Assembly: GCA_918026815.1 (NCBI GenBank)
Contig: CAKJVC010000145.1
Span: forward strand, 1-64,000
DNA from: Chalara sp. BL73
Lineage: Eukaryota > Ascomycota > Leotiomycetes > Helotiales
Direction of reading: 5' to 3'
Length of the DNA: 64,000 bases
Part shown: positions 1-12,299 of the stretch, one piece after another
Layout: each line of letters opens with the position of its first letter
Numbering within the stretch: the first letter of the stretch is position 1
Notes under the pieces: generated by a model
Told to the model about the DNA's origin: nothing
Seen by the model: only the letters and a program-made list of their open reading frames with translations
The model's database searches: none
Translations under genes and position numbers: made by a program

Positions 1-2
1 TC

Positions 3-289
3 AATGTCTATGAGATAGAACCCTCAAACATAATATATCATGAGATTTGGCATGTATGCTGACTACGGAAACTTGCAGCTTAGGACAAAACTGGCGACGT
101 TTCGTGTTTGGAAAATCCTTGGAACCTGAAGTACCTTCTACACTTACTTAGCAAGAATTTCACCGTGAGTACAATGAGCAGAACGAAGACTTTGCAACAG
201 TGCGCTGGCAACAACTTCTCGAGTCTGGCTACTCGGGCAGCTTTGTTGTGACATTACGCGAGGTTCCGGCAACGGACAATAATCTGTAG
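3..289 (+). CDS. 3' end of an unknown protein-coding gene (partial)
   Basis: The last exon appears to be 152-289, ending at TAG 287-289. It follows a TTAG acceptor at 148-151 and encodes 45 residues rich in charged and aromatic residues (QEFHREYNEQ to ATDNNL). A preceding open stretch 3-53 ends at a GTATGC donor (54) in matching phase, giving a 98-bp intron and a joined frame. The start lies outside the window. I do not recognise the family. The evidence is only codon continuity across a plausible intron, so this is a tentative call. It would be transcribed towards the DUF3292-like gene on the opposite strand. Confidence 0.35.
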
Positions 290-779
290 CCAAAAATATG
301 AAATACGAATGCCACGCTTCATCATATCAGACGTGTTGCGTGTTAAAACCTGCCGATGTCTATTCCCGTGCAGGATCGGCCTTGTTGTTACTTATCTATG
401 CCTACTATTATTATGGTTTTATACTCTATTAGATGGTATCTACCGCCCAGGAAATGGCCATGTACTCACCTGCAGGTTTTATCGGAAAGAACAAACTCGA
501 ATTAAAGACGACATCCCGTCGCCCTCTTATTAAGCGAGCCCCTGAATGTCGATAACAGTCTAGAAATTTGGGTCAAGGTTCCAAAGCTTCATGTATCACA
601 TAGCTAACACCATGAGCATCACCCATCCAGTGGAAACGATGACTTTCATGCCGCTTCGATTATTAAGTTTCAGTAAATCATACATCGTGGTCTATCTTAT
701 GTGCTATGTGCAATCGACACTAGTGTACCAAAGTTTATACTCATCGTGTGCTTCTTCCCATCCAGAATATGTATTTCGC
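290..779. other. Intergenic, no supported gene
   Basis: Convergent intergenic space between the partial + strand gene and the - strand DUF3292-like gene. Short open frames at 309-533 and 591-842 show no domain, no splice logic and no conserved motif. Confidence 0.5.
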
Positions 780-2943
780 CTACCATGCCTCCCACATCTG
801 TACCCCCATGGAAATCAACCGGTTGAAAAGCTCTTCTCTTAACGCAATCGCCGTTAGCAGGAATTTGTTCCCATCCTCATCAATGATGAGAAGTCCGTCC
901 GCAATCTCGCGATCGGTGGCCCAACCAACCACCAGCTTTGCCTTCCAGCCTAAACCGCCAACCTTTTTGATTTCCTGCATCCTTGTTAGCCGTATCTTGC
1001 AAAAGGATAAAGGTCACGTACCTTGATATCAGCGATGGCAATCGACCATATGGGATCGATGTCCTCCTTCTCGGTGGTCCAGCTCAAGGCAGGGCTGGTC
1101 GCCGAAGCCGTGATGTATGCATGTCCCGTCCCTTGAATCTAGCTGGGAAATCGATCGGGCCAGCGTTGGGATCTTGGCCGGACTTCAAAACACCTAATCG
1201 GTTCCTGGCGTGCTCAGCTCCTGCGGCGGCTTTCAGCCGATCTGTCCCGAGCACGGTTTCCACTCCCTTGGTGACGCTTTTGAATGCGGCTATGATACGT
1301 CGTCAGGCTTCTTTTCGGCTTCTCATCGGCGCCCGTGGTTGGTGATGACTCGTCGGGATGGATGGCTTCTGCAATTTCGTCGTCTGGTACTCCTTCTGTG
1401 CATGTCAGTAAAGAATTGACACTGGCTCTATATAGACTTACCCAAATGATCAAGGTTTTGGCCGGCTGTGGCGTGCGCTGCGTTTGGTGGCGGAGGTCCG
1501 CTGTAGGGTGGAGGTGGTAGAGGGGCGTTGTTACGTTCGCCAATTCGAAGAAGGGTTACTGTCAGTTGTGCATTTGTGGGGACCCCTTTTAACAGAGTGT
1601 TTCGAATCTCGAGAAGTTTCTGCCAGTTTGGATATCTCCTGTTCAGGAATGACAGCCCTCTCCAGATCAGCGGGTCGGCGAAAAATCCAAATCCGATCAG
1701 CAGACCGTTCATCTTGTAGAACATGTAAGAAGTTGTGAAAAGTGAAACCAGTAATATTGGTGTGAGCACGGCCGCAAGTTCGAGGCGTGGCTTCTCCTTT
1801 GGAAATGGGGCTGTTGGTGACAAGGCGTTGCCAAAACGTTCCCAGCTGTCGGCGATATCAGCGATGATGTGCATTACAGGTCTCGTTTTTGACCACATCG
1901 CAGCCGACATTGGTTCCTTTGTCTTATCGTGGGTAGCTGTTGGATTACCTCCAGCAGTCTTATTTTTGGCATCTACAGCACTATGCACAAAGTTAGTAGG
2001 ATCTGGCGAGCGGTCTTCTAATCCACCGGAAACCTCATCTGTATCATGCTGGTCTCCTTGCGGATGCTTGCCCGTTGCACTGCTGAGCGCAATTGACGTA
2101 AAGCTATTCACGAAGTTGCTTGCTTCCTGTTCAACTGCTTCTCCATGGTGCTTTTCAGGCGCTCCCGTCAAGCTATTGTCGCTACCAAGAACCCCAGCGC
2201 TTGGTTTCTTCACACTTCCAGTCTTGCTGTCGATCAAAGCTATTGGTGCGGGAGGAAACAGAACGACCGTGATGGCGGGTACACAATTAACACTATCAAG
2301 AAGGCGATGAATGTCGGAACAAGAAAGTCAAGTGCCCATGCCAGAAAGTATACTCCCAAGAAAGCAAGCGTCCGATTTCTCTCTCGCCATGAGCGAAGTC
2401 GAGCAATGTGCTTATAGAATCCGACCAAGCCAACAATGACTGTCATGTACAGGCGCTCAATATTAGCTCTCAATTTATCTGGTGAAAACTCTTCTTCATC
2501 TGCAATGTTTAGATCTAAGCCCATGAGAGGCGGCTCTTCTAGTGCTTTCACATGGTACATTTGCTGCCCTTTAGTTGGCTCCTGTATTGTTCTTATTATG
2601 CTTTGCTCACCTTATTGAGTCTTCTGATCAGAGTCCATAGCTCTTCGTTTGATAGCCCTCCCACCAGAGGATTTGGCACATCAGTCGGAGGCTCGTTCCA
2701 ACCCAAATCTTTCACCTCAGTCTGCGAATGCTCAAATTGTGCGGCACCCTTCTCATCGTGATCAGCATTCGCCAAAGCATGGCTATCAGTTGGCAGCTGC
2801 TCTTCATGTGCCACAACTCTTTCTGGTTCTTCAATTGGTCCTTCATTGTGTAATCCGCTGGGTAATGGAGCCGGACCTTTAACTGCATTGGGTTCAACAA
2901 TCACAGGTTCGCTGACAATAGGTTCTTTTGGCGTAGTTGACAT
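780..2943 (-). CDS. Fungal DUF3292/GRAM-like membrane protein, four exons, three 1-nt frameshifts
   Basis: About 674 aa on the - strand. Exons are 2943-2611, 2563-1442, 1395-1022 and 974-780, with introns of 47, 46 and 47 nt (donors GTGAGC, GTAAGT, GTACGT; CAG or GCAG acceptors). The start at 2943 gives MSTTPKEP; an in-frame ATG lies at 2955. The N-terminus is acidic and Pro-rich. Two hydrophobic stretches follow (around LAFLGVYFLAWALDF and LELAAVLTPILLVSLF), then a proline patch LPPPPYSGPPPP. The C-terminus (EIKKVGGLGWKAKLVVGWAT to MGVQMWEAW) looks like the end of a GRAM/PH-like domain. I recognise the pattern as the fungal DUF3292 family; its function is unknown, probably at a membrane. The reading frame needs three single-base shifts: a missing base near 2260-2263, an extra base near 1297-1306 and a missing base near 1125-1132. 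With them the exon sum is exactly 675 codons. Either a recent pseudogene or assembly error. Confidence 0.72.
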
Positions 2944-3741
2944 GCTGCCTCTCAAAGGTCTACCTCAAAGCTAATGGGGAAATAAGCTTGATGATAGATA
3001 ATAACAAAATTTGCGTTCAGGAATGAAAATGTTCATTGACGTAGATGTCCTTATATTGATCTTCATGCTGTAGCTTCGGGCCATACGTCATGAAGTCGCT
3101 TGTCAGCGGGAGTGGTAGAGACTGTTTTGGCATGTTGAGCTAGTTTGATCATGCCTGTGATTTACACTTTTAGACATTAAATGATCTCCCTGCTAGTACA
3201 TTTTGCGATGTAGTCTTTCTAAGAAGCTCATACTGCTCGACAATGTTTGCTCACAGCGTCGTGATCACCAGCATGGGAGTGAGATCAGGTGTGGGGGATG
3301 CAAGGACAGGGATCCTTGTCCTTGCGCTTGTCTCCCATCTGTTCGTCGACTTGACCTCATAACTTTGGATGACCTTTATATTCAACCTTAACTTATACAA
3401 TAGACGCTACACTTCCATCCGGTTAGGGTATAGTCCGATGTATCGGCCAATCTCTGAATACCTCATAAAATATTGTGAGGAAGAGCAGCCAAAGATCTTT
3501 CCATGATAGTTCATCTTAAAGTTCAAGCCAGCTTGGTTTTCAAACGGATACAGTTGTTCCCTACATCTTAACCGTCAGAATTGAATGTATCGCTGATGGT
3601 GATGAATTAAGGATAATTTATAAACCCAAATCCACAGTACTCAGCAGCGTGCTAGAACCAGTTTTAGATTTCTGCCTGATGTGATATTTTGTTTCTATAG
3701 GCGGACCAGCAGATTAGCGGGTCGAAAATTTATCTCCATGA
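2944..3741. other. Intergenic with a short perfect hairpin
   Basis: No gene seen. It holds the promoter side of the DUF3292-like gene and the 3' side of the methyltransferase. A perfect 9-bp inverted repeat (GCAAGGACA 3300-3308 / TGTCCTTGC 3317-3325) with an 8-nt loop is the only notable structure. Confidence 0.5.
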
Positions 3742-4851
3742 TCACTCTTTCGTTCGCTCTTTTGCGCGAGTGAACAGCAATAAAGTGGTTGAACTTCCCA
3801 CTCTAATTTTGATCTCGTCAGGATTCTGCTCTTGCTTTCCTAGAGCAATAGCAACAGCTTTCATTGTTAATACCACGCAATCATCCCCTGTCCCAACAAG
3901 TGCTGGATTGTCTTCACGCCAGCGGGTTACCATGCTGGATGTTCCTAATGAGCCACTCAGTTGCTGGAGTGTAAATTCACGCGAGCTACCAAAAAAGTCA
4001 TCCTTGCCGGGCTCAAGTGCTCCATCTCGATCCCATTCTCGACGAACGAAAGATGATTCTGGAAATTCCATGCCACAGCCACTGGCTGACCAAGGCATGA
4101 TCAATCCTTGGTACATCGTGTGTGAAATTTTGCTAGATGGAAGCTCGTAAGGGCTTAATACTTCGTCCTCGAGATAGCGAAATGCTTTCTGTACACCGGC
4201 AGCGTTCGGTGTAGATGGATCTAGTCTGTATTTAGAACTGTCATGTTCTTGAAAATACCAATTTAGCGGCAACTAACGGCAATAAAGCGAAGAATGAGTC
4301 CAGAGAGCAACAGTTCCACCCGGTTTGACCATCCTTGCTGCCTGCGGCCAAAACTCTTCCATGCGAAACAAATGTGCCTTCGGTATGAGCAATTCGCGTT
4401 AGTAAATGACATTGAGCGAGACACACTGAAAGCCGTGGAAGTTCGGCTTACCGCCATGGCGGCCGTCAAGAGATCAACAGATCCTACAGCTACGAGTAGA
4501 CCTGTCGAGCTCTTCTGCCCCAAGATTCTCATATTCAATTTGATGATTGTCCTTGGATTTACCTCCAATCATTTGTGCTTGCTTGATCATCTCCTTGCCT
4601 GGATCGAGCCCTATGGCGTGGGAGAAATGTTGGGCAAGACTCCTGGTAGCTTTTCCAGTGCCACATCCCGTATCGAGAACTGTGTCAAATTCTCCTCCAT
4701 GAGAATCATGATATTCTAGAACCTCTTTGTAGATATCAGATGAGTACGATCCTCGATGCGATGCGTATGTTGCTGCCTGTTGGGAGTCATAGTTACGGAA
4801 AGTGGGATCCAAAGGAGCGGCGCCACTGGTTGTTTGCTTTTCTTGCGACAT
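3742..4851 (-). CDS. Class I SAM-dependent methyltransferase (trans-aconitate methyltransferase-like), one 1-nt frameshift
   Basis: About 325 aa from exons 4851-4452, 4377-4278 and 4220-3742. Introns are 74 nt (GTAAGC...AAG) and 57 nt (GTTAGT...CTAG). The start was chosen at MSQEKQ (4851); another ATG at 4908 would add 19 residues. Visible motifs are FRNYDSQQAATYASHRGSY near the N-terminus, SAM-binding motif I VLDTGCGTGKATRSLA, motif II IGLDP, then DLLTAAMA, a VKPGGTVALWTHSSLYC strand, and FPESSFVRREWDRDG in the C-terminal cap. This order is typical of fungal Methyltransf_11 proteins resembling trans-aconitate methyltransferase. The substrate cannot be read from sequence; probably cytosolic small-molecule methylation. 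The frame requires removal of one base between about 4476 and 4502 (after GAEELDR, before the GSVDLL strand). With that, the exon sum is an exact 326 codons. Pseudogene or assembly indel. Confidence 0.8.
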
Positions 4852-5126
4852 ACTGAAGTCGGATGATCTTGTCACTGTTGGATGTAAGGTTTCCTTCCAT
4901 CGAAACAAATGAAGAATAGGTCAGGTGATTCATCCCGTTATTAATAAGCGAGAAGGCCCGTAAATACAGAGTTTCTTTGTATCTTTGTCGACGGGTCCGA
5001 GTAATCCAAATATGAGCTATATGTCTCAGTTATCTAATAGCCATGCCGTATTTACATGTGCCAGAATGGCTACGAAAATACTGTCCTGCGGCCAAAATGA
5101 AAGATACTAGGGCCAAAATAAGGGAC
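4852..5126. promoter_or_regulatory. Upstream region of the methyltransferase
   Basis: Short spacer between the methyltransferase start and the tRNA gene, both on the - strand. No clear TATA box or other site was identified. Confidence 0.3.
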
Positions 5127-5205
5127 TGCTCCGTGTCGGATTTGAACCGACGACCTCTTGCGTAACTATGTGAAGCAAGCGTCTTCACCACTAGACTAAC
5201 GGAAC
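5127..5205 (-). tRNA. tRNA-Val (anticodon CAC) with a very short intron
   Basis: Read on the - strand the sequence folds as a full cloverleaf. The acceptor stem is GTTCCGT/ACGGAGC with one G-U pair. The D-arm has a GTC/GAC stem and loop TAGTGGTGAA, and the anticodon stem is CTTGC/GCAAG. The T-arm is GTCGG-TTCAAAT-CCGAC and the discriminator is A. The anticodon loop is 13 nt, i.e. 7 plus a 6-nt intron (TAGTTA) after position 37, giving TT-CAC-A in the mature loop. CCA is not encoded, as expected for a nuclear eukaryotic tRNA. The B box (GGTTCAAATCC) is clear. Identity depends on the intron placement. Confidence 0.83.
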
Positions 5206-8200
5206 ACATGTTTTAAGTTATGATATCAAGTCATTGCTTAAAGGAGTATCTATATGAGCTGGTCCACCTTCCTCGGTCATGGAAAGGGGTGAGGCATGGA
5301 GGATATCCTGATAAGGAAAGAACAACAAAAGAATTAGTCTAAGAACAACAAAACCCAAAGAAGCAATGCAGCTAGCGGTGTTTGTCTTTGCTGTGTACAC
5401 ATTCAACATGATTTACCCACAGTAAAACCGCAAAGCTGATATGGAGGCTCCAAATCGAAAGAGAATAAGCCGCACAGTTTGGGTATATGTGATGATTTCG
5501 TAGACTTTAGATTCCTTGATGAGTAGAAAAATCTTGGAACCAGCACTTCAAGGTCATTGATAAGGAAAGTTCATGAAGCACTAGCGTGGAGGTCTCATTG
5601 AATAGATCACCTGATGATGTCGCTGGCTTTCCTGAAATCACCTTGTTTCTCTAGCAATGGTAATATCTCCCATCAGTTAGAGGTTTCCACATATACGTTT
5701 AGAAGTTTGGAATGACAAGAATACTAATTATATGCCTTGTAAATTACCAAACTTGTCGTATCATTTGTTTTTAGGTATAATTAATATGGTTGCTTTATTA
5801 GGCAATCTATTTTCTTTCGGACGCCAAATGCAGATGATTATGAACCGTATGCGTAAAGATAAGAAACCCCACGGAGCTCTCACGTCATCTACATTAGCGT
5901 CGCAACATACTGAGGTTCGTTTGGGTAAAGAAGCTGAAAGGTCGTAGTAGAGTATCAGATCACTGTGGGTGATGGCGATCCGGCCTTTGACCGCTTCTTT
6001 TCAGGCTATTTCATTTCACCGGAATTACCACGAATGACAGTGGCTCTTTCATCTCAACCTTATCTTGACACTTCTCCAGACCCCACATCCCACATTCTCT
6101 AGTTACATCGCTCATCCCAAGAGCCTCTGAGGTCCAGCGCCCACGTTTCACAGATGTGATTCATCACATTTTCCACCTTCGTATCCACACATGGGATGCG
6201 GTCTGGTGAATAAGATCATATCTAGCTTGGCACATGTCTAAAACCTCGTAACTTTGGGGGGAGATGTATTTTGGGACGCTATTTAATCTATGGAAAAGAT
6301 AAGTAGAAAGACTTACAGGCAGTAATATATCTGACGTACATGGGATAAGTAACGTACCTGCTTTGCCTCGTCAATGGACAATTCAAGTATACGACACAAC
6401 ACCGACCTTATTCGTCAGCATGCCAAACCGACAGCCTATAGGGGTTTGTTTAAAGATGCAAGGAGATCCTTGATTAGGTCTTCATTTAGGAAATACAGTT
6501 TACGTCTAATGTAAATAGAAGAAGAGCTCGTCAGCCATATTAACACGATCATCATATAGATGGCATACCCCGACAAAGAGACGTTAGAGGATCGAGGTTT
6601 GATACACGCGTACAGCCGATAGGTCCGAAGCACAGGGCCAACTTGGATGGTGCAAGGTCAGAATCGCATCACGCCAGGGTTGAAAACCCACCTGCCTTCC
6701 ATAGGTAATGCCAAACCTCCATTTGGTGCAGTCCGTCCATCTCCCAAATATTTCCCCTCTTCACATCTGCATGCCAGGAGCTGCTGCCAACCTTGGTATA
6801 CCAGTATTTTCACCCTTGATGACTGCTCGGTCTACCAGATCCGGCTCCCGAGGTGATCGAGCTGAGCTGTGTGGTTGTTTTTCCCCCTCCGCGCTCACGC
6901 CTTTCCCCCCCTCTCTCCCTCCAGTAGACGAGGCACAGCAATAGCGGGGAAAGCCAAGGAGCGAGGGCCCCCCCACCAAGTCATTGTCCTTCCCCAGATT
7001 TTCAGCTCGTCCCGTTCCTCACCGCCTGCATCTTTGGGGAAAGCGGATCTCACCGGCTTTTCGGACCGTCTCGCGAGCTTTGGACAGTTCTGCCTTCTTA
7101 CGCACTGATCTAGCAATCCACTCGCCTCGAGTTCTGCCAGACATACAATTGGAAAAGCCGTGACATCGGCTACACAGATTGCCCGTTTGGTCTTTACCTA
7201 TCCTAGAAGAGCTCGCATCATGCCGGTAAATAGCCCCCATTGTCTCGCGGCGCAGCCTCATATGGGACTTCTCAAGCAGTCCGGTTCCTGCTTTCCGAGA
7301 TAGATTGGACGAACAGGGAGATCAATAAGGAGGATTCCATTCGGCATTCAGGCACAGAACAGCCGGTTCCCCATATTAAGCGGCGCATACAATGTCACTG
7401 CACGATCCAGACTTTAGCAAAACATCGGGTATTTTCAGGATGTCTTGGGAAGGTGGGAGCTGCCGACAATGCAACTGGTACCAGTCGACAAGAAGGGTAA
7501 GAGCGGTGACATGCATAGGAAGTACGGAGGTATTTCGAACATTTCCATGACGCATCATCAATCATCGCCATGGAGGAATAGCACGGAACCCGCCTACTGC
7601 CATGACGACTTGCTCAGCTCAAACGCCTAATCGGGTACCGAATGCGCCATAGTCATGGGACGGCCTGGTGCATAATTTCAATCTCTTCGAAACCGCTAGG
7701 GCTAGTCCAACAAGTAAGGCCATCGCGAGTATGATTTCGGAGACGTTGGTAGAAAGACTTGGCGACGTCTCTCATGACTTGAAGAGCATCCAGCGTAAGA
7801 GGCGAAGAGTTGGAGCGTAAGAAAATTGTCCGACGTATGTTGCAGATGTACAGTTCCTGGCGTTAAGGGTATAATTATTCGTTATTGCTACTTGGGTGGG
7901 GAATACATCACGTCTTTATTTCCGATCATTTCCGTTCCAAGTGATCCTGCCATGTTGATTTTTGTGATAAAACACAGGCCAGATTAGTATTCAGGCGTTT
8001 GCCTCTCACGTCCGGGGACAATTAGATTGTTACTGGCATTAATCCCAGAATTCTTTGAAAAAGGCTCCAGAGGGATGACTCATAGCTGAGCAAGAGACAG
8101 GGCCTTGAATTCCATGATGGAATACATGTCGAAGGGTAGGCGGGACAGTTCAGGCTCTAGGCCACTTCCAAGCGCTGCTTTCCTTCCCTTCTTCTGTCTG

Positions 8201-8549
8201 TAGCTTGGTCTCTTCATTATAACAATTGACAGCCATTCACGCCTTTGAGTCCTTCTCCCTGAGATCCACGGATCGAGATCCCTGTTCGCCTTGAGTTGTT
8301 ATATTTAATGGCTTTGTGTAATGCATGGCCCTGATTGGTTCAATGGTGAGGTGGGGTCGAGATAATGTAATAACGAGGGCTGAACACTTTTGCAGGGACT
8401 ACATTTTATGATCTAAAACTTCTTGCTGGAATCTCCAAAAGCCCCTATAGCACTTTGTCGCGACAATACTTCCAAGTGTTATTCGAATAAACATAGTAGA
8501 TCGTCACTACAACGTCATCCCTCGTTAAGATCCGCAGAGTTGACACACT
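5206..8549. other. Long intergenic region, no supported gene
   Basis: About 3.3 kb without a reading frame I can support. Small frames (5732-5947, 6647-6944, 7019-7500 on both strands) lack recognisable domains and overlap each other on opposite strands, the pattern of chance frames in GC-balanced DNA. A C-rich tract occurs near 6,885-6,925. The last few hundred bases are the presumed promoter of the HET-NACHT gene. Confidence 0.45.
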
Positions 8550-11500
8550 ATGCGCCTAATCAGTTGCGAAGACACGACCAACCTGTTTCTAATCGAGCGC
8601 TTCGGTGGCAACATCCCTCCCTATGCCATACTCTCGCATACTTGGGGTCAAGATCATGATGAGCTTACCTACAAAGACTTGATAAAGCATACCGGTCAGG
8701 ACAAGCCTGGCTTCCAGAAGATTAAGTTCTGCGCGGAGAAAGCTTGTCAAGATGGATTGGGCTATGTCTGGATCGACACATGCTGTATAAATAAGGATAG
8801 TAGCGCTGAGCTATCTGAGGCCATTATTTCCATGTATCGTTGGTACCGCAATGCTGCAAAGTGCTATGTCTATCTAGCTGATGTAACAATTACCTCAGAG
8901 GGAACGACTCAAAGCCGAATATGGGAACCTGCTTTTCGCGATAGTCGGTGGTTCACTCGTGGCTGGACTCTTCAAGAGCTCCTCGCTCCTGAAATTGTGC
9001 AGTTCTTCTCAAAAGAAGGTAGGGAAATCGGTGATAAGGAGTCTCTCGGAAGTGTTATTCAGGCGATTACAAACATTCCCGCACAAGCTCTTGATAGCCA
9101 CAGTGTGTTTCAGTTCTCGATCTCTGAGCGCGTGGCATGGACACTGAATCGAAATACGAAGAGAGAGAAGATAAAGCTTACTGTCTGTTAGGCTTATTGG
9201 AAATATTCATGCTGCCAATGTATGGCGAAGGCCAGGAACATGCTCTCAAACGGTTGCAAGATGAGATTAATAAGCGACGCCATATTTTTGAGAGTGAGCA
9301 GGCTCCTATTAACGAATTGAGCAACGAGGCCATCGCAAGCTGGCTTCAGCCCGCAGCTGTGGAGGAGGATCTTCTTGAATTGCTAAATCTGCGCCATGGT
9401 TCAACATGTCTGTGGATCTTTGGTCAAGCTGAGTTTGAAAAGTGGCAAACTGGCGGCAATGCAGTTTTATGGCTCCACGGTAAACCAGGTTCTGGAAAAT
9501 CTGTTCTCACTGCGACATTGATTGACAGATTTCGAACGGAAGGAAGGATCATAGCATATTTCTTTTGCAAGCTAGGGGATGATACCAAGAACACCTTCGA
9601 GTCCATACTGCGTACATGGCTCTGGCAGATCCTCGAACAGCTACCCGAATATCGCCAGTTAGTCTTACAGAACAAACAAAGACGCCCTGCAATTCGCACT
9701 CTTTTGGAAGCGGCCAAGGAAGCTTTGAAGGAAATCTCCTCGGAGACTACGAAACGTATATTTCTTGTGGTTGACGGTTTCGATGAGTGCGAGTCAGGGC
9801 CGCTCTCTGCTGAGAAGCTGTTAATGTTTGTCTCCGCATTAGGCGACAATATCTCCCTTGCTTTGACTAGCCGACCCGAAAGCAGGATCATCAAAGCTAT
9901 ATATCCTCGCATGCAGGACAATTGTTTTGAGATAGTCGTTACGAATGATGCAACCAGAGAAGATCTCAATGGCTGGATTCGTGCTTGTATTGGCCGAATG
10001 GGGCTCTCTGATTTTGACTTAGAATGTTCAGCAATTCGGCAACTAGAGGAAGGGGCTGACAGGATGTTTTTATGGGCCAGATTTCAGCTCGAGACGTTAG
10101 AGGCACAGTTTGCAGTCGAAGACGCAAGAGAAGTCCTGCGAAATGAATTACCCAAGGATCTGGAAGCTACTTACGGACGCTTGCTGCTTGCTATCGAATC
10201 CAATGTTAGCGCACTTCGTCGTGCTCGAGCATTTCGAATCCTACAATGGATCACAGCGGCAAATCGGCCGTTGACCGTTACAGAACTTGACTTTGCCCTA
10301 GGGATACAAATCGACTCAGACGCATCTCCGAAGCAAAGGTGGCTCATGCGAGGAAGTGCGGACGTCATTGACGCATGTGGCTCCTTTGTTGAGATCACAA
10401 GTCCAGGACAGATTCGCTTTGTTCATGCCTCGGCAAGAGAATTCCTTCGGAATCGAGGAGTGCACCTAGGTTATGGCCCAGTGAGCCAACCCTCAGCACT
10501 GCCATCAAATCAAGAACAGCTCAATGCCGTCTACATAGCCAGAGCATGTATGACTGTGCTGACATTCCAGGACAATGCATTTAATGACCTGTTGAACGGC
10601 TCACCTCATAACCTCTCACAATCTCCCAAGGGGTTCAGCGCATCTTTAAAGAATGCCAATTCCTCGAATATGCCGTGTTGAACTGGTGGAAACATCTTAA
10701 TGAAGTGCCGCCAGATAGCGCGGGATTCGTACAGAAGACCTTACATCGATTCTTAGGGAACTCGCAACATACGTTGAGGTTGCTACACCTCTATCAATAC
10801 CTCATACAGTTTCAATCTAGAGAAAGCGACCTCCTAGACTCGACTTCTTTACCATGCTGGCAGTACATTCGTACATTTTGGAACCAACACCTAGGCCATA
10901 ACCCCTCAAAACTTTTCAATCGTTGGCAGCGTTGGCATGTGGAGATGAGATTCGGGCCTCACGTCTTATGGCCACCCATACACCTTGCAGCATTTTTCAA
11001 CTTTGCAGATCACGTAGAATATCAAATGACATGTGGAGTTCCTGTGGACCTGAAGGACGAGAATGGAATAACACCACTTATGCAAGCAGCGCATGGCGAC
11101 AGTCCGGACGTTATTCGAATACTTCTTCATCACGGAGCTTCAACGCAAAGCAAGACGGTGTACGACTACACTGTCATTCGATATGCCTGTCGGAACTCGT
11201 TGGATTCTCTACGGTTGCTGCTTCAGGCCGGTGGTCGCGTAGACGAAGTTGACAGCTTTTTCGGCCACACGGCTTTGCACGAGATTTCAGCATCGGTGCT
11301 TTGGCACCCAGCAATATTGATTACTATCCTTGATCTACCATACACGACGGCTATTATCAATTTGAGAGATAAACGAGGCCAAACTGCACTGGATTGCGCC
11401 AATGTTATTGATCCATATTCTCTGGCATCTCGAAGCTATGACACCTCGTATGAAAGTCTCGGGGGCATCGGGGCGTTGGATGGATCTGGTGCGGCGCCTA

Positions 11501-11586
11501 AGTTTACTGCAACAGGCGCTGGCGACTTTTCTCTGTTCAAGGTCCGGCTGCGCTTTTCATTCTTTTTCAAGAATGGCATGAACTAG
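8550..11586 (+). CDS. HET-NACHT-ankyrin NLR-like protein (heterokaryon-incompatibility type), two 1-nt frameshifts
   Basis: About 1012 aa, no introns. The N-terminal HET domain (about 8550-9000) starts MRLISCED and contains PPYAILSHTWG, the GYVWIDTCCINKDSS block and the RWFTRGWTLQELLAP block. A NACHT NTPase follows, with P-loop LWLHGKPGSGKSVL near 9470-9505 and Walker B IFLVVDGFDECESG near 9760-9795. The C-terminal third (about 10,975-11,400) has ankyrin-type repeats (NGITPLMQAA, RGQTALDCAN). This architecture belongs to fungal NOD-like proteins that trigger programmed cell death on non-self recognition. The sequence is broken by two missing bases: near 9161-9170 in a GA-rich run, after ERVAWTLNRNTKRE, and near 10,628-10,635 at an AAGGGG run. 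Adding one base at each gives one 1,013-codon frame. The extreme C-terminus after the ankyrins is low-complexity and may itself be out of frame. Pseudogene or assembly error. Confidence 0.82.
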
Positions 11587-12130
11587 GCATTTATGTGCCC
11601 GACTGAGTGCACTTGTGAGTCTGTTATTCAATGGTTTGTAGTAATTAAAGAAGAGATAGTTCGACGGTTGGTTGACAAAGGTGCCAAAACGGCGCAACAG
11701 CGTAGGCAGGACGCACTACAGCGTTAGAATACTCGCGATGTTGTTTTCACCTAACAGGCATGTTCGTAAACTGATAGCGGTGCGCCAACAATCTGAAAGG
11801 TTATCCTGAAAGGAGGATAGTGCTAAGCATATAATACTGATAAATATGGTCTAATGTAAGCACGCTAATGCACGTAAATTTTGGGCTAAATACTTTCCGT
11901 GGCCCTTTCTCTCCGCGGCGAAACTCCCGGAATGCATATTCCGAATGTTAGAGTGTCTTTAAAGCTTATATACATATCCTTTGTCAATATAACCATTATT
12001 TGATAGCTCTAAAATCTGAAGAGATATCAATTATCTTGATTTAGTAGGTGTAAGGTGCTGGAGTAGGGCGGCACAAGTCAACTGCAATTAATGCAAGTGT
12101 TGAGAATTGGTGGTGTAACCCACCCGTAAG
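11587..12130. other. Boundary between genic DNA and the AT-rich nest
   Basis: No gene seen. Base composition falls gradually towards the transposon nest that begins at 12,131. Confidence 0.45.
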
Positions 12131-12299
12131 TAGACTGCGGAGGACCCAGTGGGTTATCGGCCAACCCAGTGGGTAACCCAACCCAGTGGGTAACCCAACC
12201 CAGTGGGTCGGGTTAGGTTGATATTTTATTGATTTAACTCAGTAAGTTCGACTTAATTTAATAAATTGCTAAAACATACTATAAGTATTAGTAATATAT

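Noticed and set aside
5732..7630. Several 60-90-codon frames on both strands
   Set aside because: They overlap one another, lack domains, splice logic and conserved motifs, and fit chance frames.
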